From JADJLQ01 sp031417835 (GTDB lineage Bacteria; Bacteroidota; Bacteroidia; Chitinophagales; Saprospiraceae): 64,000 bases of DNA. This document shows positions 34,987 to 42,669 of this stretch, one piece after another. Below the pieces are notes generated by a model. It saw nothing but the letters and a program-made list of their open reading frames with translations, was not told where the DNA came from and made no database searches. Position numbers and translations under genes: made by a program. The stretch covers positions 1 through 64,000 of the forward strand of contig JANOWJ010000043.1 in NCBI GenBank assembly GCA_031417835.1. Reading direction: 5' to 3'. Position 1 is the stretch's first letter; every line of letters begins with the position of its first letter.

Positions 34987-36300
34987 ATGAAAACATTATT
35001 AATGAAAATTAGACTATATACTTTTAGTTTTTTATGCCTCTTTTTGGCCATAATCGCTTGCAAAAATGAAGCTTCAAAAGAACCTGCGATACCGATTATT
35101 AAGACACCTAATGATCTTAGAAAATGGATCTTGGATGAAACCACCAAAGATTATGAGCGGAATACCTTTGGTTATGATCTCAAATTTATCCGGCAACGCA
35201 AGACTCCGATATTGTTGCACGATGAAAAATTTAAAAATCTGGTGTTGGTTTGTCCCGAATATCAAGGCAGGGTCATTACGAGCACTGCCGATGGCTTGCT
35301 GGGTTATAGCAATGGTTGGGTCAATTATGATTTGATTGGGTCTGGAGAGTATAAACCCCAGTTCAATCCGTTTGGTGGCGAGGATCGTATTTGGCTTGGC
35401 CCTGAAGGTGGCCAGTTTTCATTGTTCTTTAAACCCAATTCGACTTTTGAATTTGAAAACTGGAATGTCCCGGCAGAGTTAGATCGCAATATATTTGAAA
35501 TCGTATCTATAGGTGCCGATGAGGTTTCGCTCTTTAAAAAAGTCGAAGTCGTCAACTACGCCAACCAAAAAATGTCTATCGCCATCAGTCGTCAGATCAA
35601 ACTGTTATCTCCGGCAGCGTTTTTGCACAATCATGGTATAGCCTACAATGAAAAAGTCCGTGGCGTGGGATTTGAAAGCAATAATATCATTCGCAATACT
35701 GGCAAAGCACCGTGGAATAAAGAGACCGGCATGCCATCGATCTGGATCCTGGGTATGTTTAAACCCAGTCCTACAGCGACAGTGGTGATGCCATATCATG
35801 GGGGCCCCGAAGCCTCTATGGGCAATGTAGTCACAGACGATTATTTTGAAAAAGTACCTTCAGATCGGCTCATCGTAGATCCAAAAGTAGTCTACCTCAA
35901 GGCTGATGGTCGCATGCGGAGCAAAATCGGCATGAATACCTTCAGAGCAAAAACCATCTGTGGAAGTTTTGATGAAGAACGAAATGTACTCACCATCGTA
36001 GAATATAGCAAGCCGGATACAGCCGGAGATTATGTTAATTCTCAATGGAAAATTCAGGAAAAACCATTTGCCGGTGATGTGGTCAATGCCTATAATGATG
36101 GCCCTCTGTCTAACGGTACCCAAATGGGTCCCTTTTATGAAATAGAATCATCCTCTCCTGCCGCCGCACTCATGCCAGAGGAGACATTACAACATAAGCA
36201 TGCAACGTTGCACTTTTCAGGCGATGATGCCGCGTTGGATATTATAGCGATCAAACTCCTGGGTGTGAGTATTAAAGAAATCCGAAATGCATTTAAATAA
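34987..36300 (+). CDS. DUF6786-family lipoprotein (aldose-epimerase-like fold suspected)
   Basis: A 437-residue protein with a lipobox ending IIAC (C25). The body carries VCPEYQGRVITSTADGLLGYSNGWVNYDL and NPFGGEDRIWLGPEGGQFSLFF, the signature I associate with the Bacteroidota DUF6786 family. G-x-R followed by GGEDR...GPEGG resembles galactose-mutarotase-like sandwiches, so a sugar-binding role is plausible. The two genes after it are a DUF1080 protein and a YciI protein at 33- and 9-base spacing. Function is not established. Confidence 0.75.
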   Translation: MKTLLMKIRLYTFSFLCLFLAIIACKNEASKEPAIPIIKTPNDLRKWILDETTKDYERNTFGYDLKFIRQRKTPILLHDEKFKNLVLVCPEYQGRVITSTADGLLGYSNGWVNYDLIGSGEYKPQFNPFGGEDRIWLGPEGGQFSLFFKPNSTFEFENWNVPAELDRNIFEIVSIGADEVSLFKKVEVVNYANQKMSIAISRQIKLLSPAAFLHNHGIAYNEKVRGVGFESNNIIRNTGKAPWNKETGMPSIWILGMFKPSPTATVVMPYHGGPEASMGNVVTDDYFEKVPSDRLIVDPKVVYLKADGRMRSKIGMNTFRAKTICGSFDEERNVLTIVEYSKPDTAGDYVNSQWKIQEKPFAGDVVNAYNDGPLSNGTQMGPFYEIESSSPAAALMPEETLQHKHATLHFSGDDAALDIIAIKLLGVSIKEIRNAFK

Positions 36301-36333
36301 CGTTGGATCAAAAAACAATTAAATAAATCAATC

Positions 36334-36939
36334 ATGAACTATAAACTTATTGGAATGCTGCTCCTGATCGTGCTCTCAGGCATCAATCTACAAGCCCAAT
36401 CCCAAAAACAATTATTTAATCTCAAAAATCTAGATGGTTGGAAAGTATATGGTACTGAGCGGTGGTATGTGCAGGATGGGGAGTTGGTCTGTGAAAGTGG
36501 CCCCGACAAAGCATATGGTTACCTCGGCACTACCGATCAATATAAAGATTTTGATCTACGCCTAGAGTTCAAACAAGAGGCAGATGGCAATAGTGGGGTG
36601 TTTTTTCATTCCTCCTTTGAAGGGACCATCGTCAGTGGTTGGCAGGCTGAGGTAGCTCCTGCAGGTCATAGCACTGGCGGCATCTATGAATCATACGGTA
36701 GAGGCTGGCTTATCAAGCCTACCGGGGGTAAAGACACCAAGTATCTTAAAGAAGGAGCTTGGAATACAATGCGGATCCTGGTCAAAGGCAATAAAGTGAC
36801 TACCTGGCTCAATGGCCATAAGATGATCACCCTCACCGACGCCAAGATTGGTAGCAAGAGTGGCCAGCTGGCTCTTCAGATTCATGATGGTGGTGGGATC
36901 AAAGTGCGCTGGAGAAATCTATTCGTAAAATCTCTTTAA
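36334..36939 (+). CDS. Secreted DUF1080 (3-keto-disaccharide hydrolase-type) protein
   Basis: A 201-residue protein with a signal peptide ending near residue 22 (NLQAQ). It shows the full DUF1080 pattern: LFNLKNLDGWKVYG at the start, YKDFDLRLEFKQEADGNSGVFFHSS in the middle and GQLALQIHDGGGIKVRWRNLFVK at the end. This is a second, shorter homologue of the DUF1080 gene at 15728, here without an adjacent Gfo/Idh/MocA gene; the nearest one lies at 55376 on the other strand. The expected role is hydrolysis or elimination of 3-keto-glycosides, or binding of glycans. Confidence 0.88.
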   Translation: MNYKLIGMLLLIVLSGINLQAQSQKQLFNLKNLDGWKVYGTERWYVQDGELVCESGPDKAYGYLGTTDQYKDFDLRLEFKQEADGNSGVFFHSSFEGTIVSGWQAEVAPAGHSTGGIYESYGRGWLIKPTGGKDTKYLKEGAWNTMRILVKGNKVTTWLNGHKMITLTDAKIGSKSGQLALQIHDGGGIKVRWRNLFVKSL

Positions 36940-36948
36940 TCTTTTTTT

Positions 36949-37431
36949 ATGCGATATCTCGTCATATATTGTCTATGCGCTATCATAGCATGCACATCTA
37001 AACCAACGACAGAAGCACAAGTTAATCCCGATCCATCGACACAGACCACCTTTGATAGTACCAAAGCAAAATCATGGGGTGCCGACGACTATGGAATGAA
37101 ATCGTATGTGCTTGTATTTTTAAAACGTGGCCCCTATCGACCTCAGGACTCTACGACCAGAACTCAACTGCAAGCGGCGCATATGGCCAACATCAATCGA
37201 CTAGCAGCACAAGGTAGCCTTATAATGGCTGGACCCATGATGACTGATGAAGACATTCGGGGAATCTACCTGTTTGATGTACGTACGATCGAAGAAGCGC
37301 GTAAACTGACTGAGACAGATCCTGCTATCCAGGCGGGATCACTAATCATGGAGATGCATCCATGGTATAGCTCTGCCGCATTGATGGAGATACCTCGATT
37401 GCATAAGGTTGGGGCTAAGAAAGGAATGTAG
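36949..37431 (+). CDS. YciI-domain lipoprotein
   Basis: A 160-residue protein with lipobox CAIIAC (C15) and a YCII-related ferredoxin-like domain: MKSYVLVFLKRGPYRP, LQAAHMANINRLAAQGSLIMAGPMM, GIYLFDVRTIEEARKLTETDPAIQAG, ending MEMHPWYSSAAL. Cytoplasmic YciI proteins are small dimeric, possibly catalytic, domains with a conserved His-Asp pair. A lipidated, periplasm-facing version is less common but recurrent in Bacteroidota. It is the last gene of the cassette starting at 33971, nine bases after DUF1080. Confidence 0.85.
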   Translation: MRYLVIYCLCAIIACTSKPTTEAQVNPDPSTQTTFDSTKAKSWGADDYGMKSYVLVFLKRGPYRPQDSTTRTQLQAAHMANINRLAAQGSLIMAGPMMTDEDIRGIYLFDVRTIEEARKLTETDPAIQAGSLIMEMHPWYSSAALMEIPRLHKVGAKKGM

Positions 37432-37435
37432 TAGG

Positions 37436-37560
37436 TGTAAGTGAGACATCAAATGACGAATTATTCGAATAATCTGAATGAAGAATGGGACGAATTTTTC
37501 GAACGACGAATGATTCGAATATTCCGAATGACGAATAGTATTCAAGAACACGTAGATCTG
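37436..37560. repeat. Short AT-rich degenerate repeats (GACGAAT / TTCGAAT)
   Basis: The core GACGAAT occurs at least four times, interleaved with ATTCGAAT and related inverted forms, within about 100 bases after the YciI gene. The stretch has no coding features. It looks like slippage-prone intergenic filler common in related genomes, possibly acting as a bidirectional barrier between the convergent genes; no strong single hairpin was found. Confidence 0.5.
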
Positions 37561-37713
37561 AATTAATTTCTAAAAAAGATTCTTCTATGTCCAAAATGAT
37601 GAGTTGTAAAATGAGTTTTGCTACCCAAGACATTATCCTAAATGATTTTATGCGAGCCTTATCTACAGTCAACCATTTGCATTTTCAATATCGGGTTCCC
37701 AGCATATTTACCA

Positions 37714-38868
37714 TTATCTAAAGCTAAATTCATTTAACGCCTTGATTGCCTCTTGATGATCCGGCTGCATCTTCAACACTTTTGTATAGAGCTTGATGGC
37801 CTTATTATCCCGATGTAAGCTGCGATAGGAGGTCGCCACATGCATCAGAGTTTGTGGCACAGGATACTCGTTTGCACTTAGTTTATAGATTGCCAATGCA
37901 TCTGATAATTTATGCTCCTTTACCAATGAAGCAGCTAAAACATTGAGCGCTTCAAAAGAGAAGGAATATTTAAAATGATTTTTGTTTTGGGAGCTCAATT
38001 TTTTGTAACGATGGATGCTTTTTCTTAAACCACATTTTAAAATATCAGCTTCCATTTTGTGATGACTGGGCAGGAGTGCTACATTGAGCGGCTCTACATA
38101 AGTCAATACCTTCTTTAAATATTGGGTAGAGATGCCATACAATGCCCCTGTCCCTGTATATTTTACGACCGTTGACCCTCCGAGGATGCCGATCAAATAT
38201 CCCTGGGCATCTATGATAGGCGATCCCCTCGCGCCGCCTAGATGAAGACCAGGGGGTGTACTAAACAAGATCCTGTCACCTTGCACATCCAGGATGACTG
38301 ACTGGTAGGTGACACAGACGCTGTCCTGATAGGGACATCCGGTAAACCATATGAGTTCCTTTTTTTTGATGGGTGTATATCGTGGTTTTAGGGGTTGTAT
38401 CCGTTGTGAAACATGGGAAGTGGTAAACAATAGCCAGTCCCGCTCGGTGATGCTCGATTGGGGTCCACTCAGTAGCTCTTCAGGATCTCGATTTATAATT
38501 TGATCTATCACGACAGAGTCTTGAAGATTTCGTTTTGGATGCATAATCCAGCGCTGCAGTTGACCATTAAAATCTACAGCTTGCATTGACTTTGTTTTAG
38601 CCACCCACAAGGAATGTTTAACGGTAGCAGCGATGGTATCTGTACCGATATCTATCAGAAACCCGGTCGCCACATATTCAAAAGATGGATGTACATAACG
38701 TTCACCGGTCGTATACCATACTTCGTTGATCATTGCAATAGGAGGCCATAGATGTGTAGGTTGAGTGACCCACGGTGCATTAGATTGTCCATGGCATTCT
38801 TTACCCAACATCATTAGAAAGCCGGTAAACAAAGTAAGTATTGCTATTTTATGCATCTTTCCGCCCAT
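37714..38868 (-). CDS. Secreted trypsin-like serine protease with C-terminal TPRs
   Basis: A 384-residue protein with a signal peptide (an internal ATG at 38856 gives the tighter leader MHKIAILTLFTG). A chymotrypsin-fold domain carries a plausible triad: H85 in ATVKHSLW, D144 in ITERDWLLF, S216 in GGARGSPII with the oxyanion glycine. The C-terminal third has TPR-type helices (LSDALAIYKLSANEYP, NKAIKLYTKVLKMQPDHQEAIKAL). It is HtrA/DegP-like in topology but has TPRs in place of PDZ domains, suggesting peptide-guided binding. It overlaps the upstream DoxX gene by 20 bases (8 with the internal start), so the two are co-translated. Confidence 0.82.
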   Translation of the reverse strand: MGGKMHKIAILTLFTGFLMMLGKECHGQSNAPWVTQPTHLWPPIAMINEVWYTTGERYVHPSFEYVATGFLIDIGTDTIAATVKHSLWVAKTKSMQAVDFNGQLQRWIMHPKRNLQDSVVIDQIINRDPEELLSGPQSSITERDWLLFTTSHVSQRIQPLKPRYTPIKKKELIWFTGCPYQDSVCVTYQSVILDVQGDRILFSTPPGLHLGGARGSPIIDAQGYLIGILGGSTVVKYTGTGALYGISTQYLKKVLTYVEPLNVALLPSHHKMEADILKCGLRKSIHRYKKLSSQNKNHFKYSFSFEALNVLAASLVKEHKLSDALAIYKLSANEYPVPQTLMHVATSYRSLHRDNKAIKLYTKVLKMQPDHQEAIKALNEFSFR

Positions 38869-39247
38869 TTATCATGTGATCGATGCTCCAGCTGCCCGAC
38901 CCTAGGCATAGATAGACTGCAGCTAACATCAAGATCAAAAAGGCATTATCTGTGATAGAGCCTTCACCCATGATAAACGTAATCACGGCCATCGTGACTA
39001 TCACGGGGACACTGCTCCACCGCACCCCATATCCTAGTATAAAGCTTACCCCGCCTATCAGTTCAGCCAATTTGCCGACATAAGCCATAATCTTAGGCAG
39101 CGGAAATCGGAGATCCGTGAGCCATTGTACATAGCCTGACATGCTCTCTTTGGAAAAGATCTCGATGCCTACCTTAATTAGAATGATACCAGTGAGCACC
39201 CGAATCAGGGCCAAGCCAAGGGATGAAAATCTTACCTTTTGAAACAT
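38849..39247 (-). CDS. DoxX-family membrane protein
   Basis: A 132-residue four-helix inner-membrane protein: SLGLALIRVLTGIILIKVGIEIF, LAELIGGVSFILGYGVRW, a third helix around VIVTMAVITFIMG, and a fourth NAFLILMLAAVYLCLGSGSWSIDH. This is the canonical DoxX layout, longer and closer to the family core than the pair at 27.4-28.1 kb. Role unknown. Overlap with the protease gene indicates an operon of two, transcribed divergently from the winged-helix regulator. Confidence 0.85.
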   Translation of the reverse strand: MFQKVRFSSLGLALIRVLTGIILIKVGIEIFSKESMSGYVQWLTDLRFPLPKIMAYVGKLAELIGGVSFILGYGVRWSSVPVIVTMAVITFIMGEGSITDNAFLILMLAAVYLCLGSGSWSIDHMINGRKDA

Positions 39248-39374
39248 AAATTGGATTTTTTTGAAAATAAAACGAAGCCGCTAAAGTGAATGACGATGCC
39301 GATATGAGTGGTAAAGCCCTCGTAAAATCTTTGTAAAATGATGTAAAAGCATTAATCAATGCTTGAAATGCGCT

Positions 39375-39382
39375 TAGATTTG
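39375..39382 (+). promoter_or_regulatory. -7 element of the winged-helix regulator gene
   Basis: TAGATTTG fits TAnnTTTG and sits seven bases before ATG 39389, which favours that start over the upstream in-frame ATG at 39359. No good -33 element is seen. Confidence 0.35.
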
Positions 39383-39388
39383 TGCTTT

Positions 39389-40273
39389 ATGGATCTAAAA
39401 ACCAAGTGGCTCACGCTGGGTATACTCGTCATGAGTGTGGTGGCATTGGCTTGGGTGGGTAGCCAGCATTCAGGACCACCACCAGATACCGCGGAATCTT
39501 CAGATTGGTATGAAGTCAGATTACGGACCATCGGTCATAAAATCTTATTGGCCATCGGGGATGACAGTTCTAGAGTCTTGCCGATCGAGCGCCGCTCAGC
39601 CCAAGAATATTTTATCCGATTTGAACATGTATTTTCTTTTACGCCGGATTCGATCGTGACGATCGTGAGAGACCATCTCGAAGATTCGAGCTTCACCAGA
39701 CCATATATTTTCCAGGTATTGGAATGCAAGACCAGTGATATCGTATATAGTTTTAATATTGTGGGTGAGCCGGGAGCTGACCTTATACCCTGTGATGGGC
39801 GCAGAGTACCGTTGGCTTGTTATACGATGCGTATAAAATTTAACCCTCATACTGCTGATTTGAAGTGGGGCATCGTACTGATGTCGATCTTAATTCTATC
39901 TTTTGGAATATACTGGCTCAAAAAAAAATCTCGCCAAGGAAAAACAATGCCACTCGACGCTGTGCAGGAAACACAAATACAATCGGTTGGAAAATATCAG
40001 TTTGACTTAAAAAATCAACTTTTATATTGGGAGCATGAAAAAACATCCCTTTCCGCTAAAGAGTCTGAGTTGTTAAATCTATTTATTCAAGCGCCCAACG
40101 AATTATTGGAGCGAGAGTATTTGCTGAAAACTGTATGGGAAGATCAGGGCGTGATCGTCGGTAGGAGCCTGGATGTATTTGTATCGAAACTCCGAAAAAA
40201 ATTGGCCCATGATCCAGACATTAATTTGATCAGTGTACACGGTAGAGGCTATAAATTAGAAATTAATAGTTAA
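39389..40273 (+). CDS. Membrane-anchored OmpR/PhoB-type winged-helix regulator
   Basis: With ATG 39389 the protein has 294 residues. An N-terminal membrane helix (about 7-24) is followed by a region of about 130 residues that should be periplasmic, a second membrane helix (about 164-180, GIVLMSILILSFGIYWL), a basic linker (KKKSRQGK) and a C-terminal winged helix (about 200-293: SLSAKESELLNLFIQAPNELLEREYLLKTVWED, SLDVFVSKLRKKLAHDPDINLISVHGRGYKLE). The DNA-binding domain is thus tethered to the membrane with a sensor outside, as in ToxR/CadC but in reversed order and with two helices. It may control the divergent DoxX-protease pair. Confidence 0.87.
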   Translation: MDLKTKWLTLGILVMSVVALAWVGSQHSGPPPDTAESSDWYEVRLRTIGHKILLAIGDDSSRVLPIERRSAQEYFIRFEHVFSFTPDSIVTIVRDHLEDSSFTRPYIFQVLECKTSDIVYSFNIVGEPGADLIPCDGRRVPLACYTMRIKFNPHTADLKWGIVLMSILILSFGIYWLKKKSRQGKTMPLDAVQETQIQSVGKYQFDLKNQLLYWEHEKTSLSAKESELLNLFIQAPNELLEREYLLKTVWEDQGVIVGRSLDVFVSKLRKKLAHDPDINLISVHGRGYKLEINS

Positions 40274-40275
40274 AA

Positions 40276-40380
40276 GTGGTGAGTGGTGAGTGATGAATTA
40301 TGAGTTATGAGTTATGACAAATGGTGATTCAAATATTCTGCGTAAATCTGCGCTATCTGCGGGAAAAATCTCTTGCTGAT
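40276..40380. repeat. Simple degenerate repeats of the GTGAGTG/GAGTTAT type
   Basis: A run reading as GTGGTGAGTGGTGAGTGATG followed by repeated ATTATGAGTTATGA units, then a phrase with CTGCG repeated three times (CTGCGTAAATCTGCGC, CTGCGGG). It lies between convergent genes and has no coding potential. Similar filler is common between genes of Bacteroidota. Confidence 0.5.
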
Positions 40381-40383
40381 ATT

Positions 40384-40869
40384 CTAAAGCCGCCACCGAA
40401 AAGACTTATCATCCACGGCTCGCATGGTGCAAAGGATTCCCTCCAGGTGATCGTATTCATGTTGTAACAATTCCGATAGCGCATCTACCATTGCCCACTC
40501 TCGAGGCTGCCATTGTTCATCCAGATATTGCAAGACCAAAGATTTATGTCTTTTTACGCGTACAAGCAAATTTGGAAAACTCATACAGTCATCCCATAGC
40601 TCAAAGTATTCCTCACTGAGATAAGTAAAGACGGGGTTGATAATTACCACAGGCTGGTCTATATTCATATAGATCAATCGTTTCATAATCCCTATCTGTG
40701 GTGCTGCAATAGCTCTACCAAAATTGTATTTAGCTCTGATCTCTAGCATGACAGCATCCAGATCGGCTACCCACCCGGCCACCATGGTCAATTCGGATTT
40801 CAGTACTGGCTCGCAGACTTGATACAGTCTAGGGTCACCCAGCATAAGTAGATCGGTCAAGGATTTCAT
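40384..40869 (-). CDS. def: Peptide deformylase-like protein
   Basis: A 161-residue metalloprotein of the peptide deformylase family. Motif 1 appears as AIAAPQIG (G-x-G-x-A-A-x-Q, with R-A in place of G-I/V). Motif 2 is DDCMS with the metal cysteine C95 instead of the usual EGCLS. Motif 3 is QHEYDHLEG with H137, E138 and H141. The metal-binding Cys-His-His and the catalytic Glu are all kept. Classical enzymes remove the N-formyl group from nascent proteins. The altered motif 2 points to a paralogue with shifted specificity rather than the single housekeeping enzyme; whether another def gene exists lies outside the window. Confidence 0.85.
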   Translation of the reverse strand: MKSLTDLLMLGDPRLYQVCEPVLKSELTMVAGWVADLDAVMLEIRAKYNFGRAIAAPQIGIMKRLIYMNIDQPVVIINPVFTYLSEEYFELWDDCMSFPNLLVRVKRHKSLVLQYLDEQWQPREWAMVDALSELLQHEYDHLEGILCTMRAVDDKSFRWRL

Positions 40870-41224
40870 GCGCTTCTGCAGTCTGTGAAAAATACCGAAC
40901 TCAACAAGCCGATTATCGAGCGAATGCTACAGTCGAGCCCAATAGAAAGGCACACTCCTTTAGCGGCGGACAACCAAAGCCCCGGCCATTGTATTGACAA
41001 CAAGATACCTGAGTCAAAAATCTTTTTTTGCATAAAATACCTATTAGATCTTCTAAGGTACTCACATATTGGATAAATCTTTATATATCAGGCTTTCCTG
41101 GAAGATACTGACTGATAGAATCACTTGTTCATCGATGACCAGCCTTTTTTAATAGAAAAACTGAAGCCACCTCCTTATTTTCAATTAATCTTGTCATTAT
41201 AATTACTTAAATTTTAATAATACG
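40870..41224. other. Intergenic region, nothing recognised
   Basis: These 355 bases between divergently transcribed def-like and TolC-like genes show no plausible gene, hairpin or strong -7 element. They must hold both promoters. Confidence 0.4.
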
Positions 41225-42646
41225 GTGAGCCGATTTTATTTCCTTGGGGTATGGATACTTATTTTCATCATCCCGGCCAGTAGTCAACAGACCTGGTCAT
41301 TGCTGCGATGTGTAGAACATGCCCGGGCGAATAGTATAGCAATCAAACAGAATAACCTTAGAGTCGATCAGGCCGAGGTAAGTGCTATCCAAGCTCGCCA
41401 TAGCCAATATCCACGATTTAATGGGTCCTCCAGCTATGGCCTTAATTTTGGTCGTACGATCAACCCAGTGACTAACGATTTTGAGACGAGTTCCATTGGT
41501 AATAATAGTGTGGGTGTGAATGCAGGAGTTACCTTGTTTAATGGCGGCTTTATTCGCAATTCGATTTCACAATCCCTGGTAGATGTACAGACTGCAAAAC
41601 TGGATGCCGACCAGTTTAGTCAGGATCTTTCACTCAATGTCGTTCAATTTTACATCGCCATTTTGTTTGCCCAGGATCGATTGGATAATGCCCGCATCCA
41701 GGTACAGACTACGACTCAACAATTGGATCAGGTAGACAAGCTGATAGCAGCTGGCAGTCGACCGGAAGGTGATCGTCTGGAGATCTTAGCTCAGCAAGCT
41801 CGAGAAGAACAAAATATAATCGTATTTCAAAATACAGTACTCAGCAACAAACTATCGCTCAAGCAATTACTGAGGTTACAGATCAATGAACCTTTCGATA
41901 TCGAAAGGCCTTCTGCCAATAGTTTACAGCCATCTCTGATAGATCAAGACCTCGCTCAGATATATACTTATGCGCTGGAAAATAGATCAGATGTCAAGTC
42001 AGGGGATTTAAAAATAAAAAGTGCTGAGTTTGGAGTCAAAATTCAGAAAGCTAATTATCTGCCTTCTATCAGTCTGGGTGGCAATTTAAATAGTTTGTTT
42101 TCTTCGCGAGGTATCCGTGTGATCGGGATAAGGGAAGTGGAAAATAAAGTAAAAATTAATTTTAATGGCCAGATTGCAGAATTGGGCTTATTTAGCGACC
42201 GACCAATCACTGAAAAAAACCCCTACTTTACTCAATTGAATGAAAACGTAGGCTATGGTCTGGGCTTGAGTGCCAGTATCCCGATCTACAATAATTACAG
42301 GGCCAGAGCCGGGGTACGACAAGCCGAAATCACGGTAGAAGGTGCCAAATTGAATAATGATCAAACTAAGGAAAATATTAAGAACAATATCCAGACGGCC
42401 TTGAATGATCTAAGCGCCGCAGCCAACAGTTATGAAGCAGCAAAGCGCAGCACTGTCGCTCAACGACTGGCTTATAATAACACTAAAACAAAATTTGATG
42501 TAGGTTCGGCCAATACCTTCGAGCTTTTGACGGCCAAAAACAGACTGGATATCGCTGTGACCGAGGAGCTGGTAGCCCAATATGACTATATTTTCAGGAC
42601 TAAGGTGATCGATTATTACCTTGGCAAAACCATCACCCTCAATTAA
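41225..42646 (+). CDS. TolC-family outer-membrane efflux channel
   Basis: A 473-residue protein starting with GTG (41225); no better start precedes the signal peptide FYFLGVWILIFIIPASSQQ. The mature part has the two-fold repeat of the TolC/OEP family: WSLLRCVEHARANSIAIKQNNLRV at the start, RPEGDRLEILAQQAREEQNIIV helices, and the second half from EIQKANYLPSISLGGNL-type strands to NTKTKFDVGSANTFELLTAKNRLD. It forms the trimeric outer-membrane duct. The HlyD-type adaptor follows 23 bases later; no inner-membrane pump gene follows. Confidence 0.93.
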   Translation: MSRFYFLGVWILIFIIPASSQQTWSLLRCVEHARANSIAIKQNNLRVDQAEVSAIQARHSQYPRFNGSSSYGLNFGRTINPVTNDFETSSIGNNSVGVNAGVTLFNGGFIRNSISQSLVDVQTAKLDADQFSQDLSLNVVQFYIAILFAQDRLDNARIQVQTTTQQLDQVDKLIAAGSRPEGDRLEILAQQAREEQNIIVFQNTVLSNKLSLKQLLRLQINEPFDIERPSANSLQPSLIDQDLAQIYTYALENRSDVKSGDLKIKSAEFGVKIQKANYLPSISLGGNLNSLFSSRGIRVIGIREVENKVKINFNGQIAELGLFSDRPITEKNPYFTQLNENVGYGLGLSASIPIYNNYRARAGVRQAEITVEGAKLNNDQTKENIKNNIQTALNDLSAAANSYEAAKRSTVAQRLAYNNTKTKFDVGSANTFELLTAKNRLDIAVTEELVAQYDYIFRTKVIDYYLGKTITLN

Positions 42647-42669
42647 ATAACTCATTGTAATCAACGAAT

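Noticed and set aside
37436..37560. Repeat tract as a CRISPR array
   Set aside because: Units are only 7-8 bases, irregularly spaced, with no spacers of equal length and no cas genes.
37415..37672. Minus-strand 85-codon frame across the repeats after the YciI gene
   Set aside because: Its C-terminal half is made of the AT-rich repeat units; no family is recognised.
40885..41076. Plus-strand 63-codon frame between the def-like and TolC-like genes
   Set aside because: No motif, no promoter or ribosome-site support, and unusual composition for this genome.
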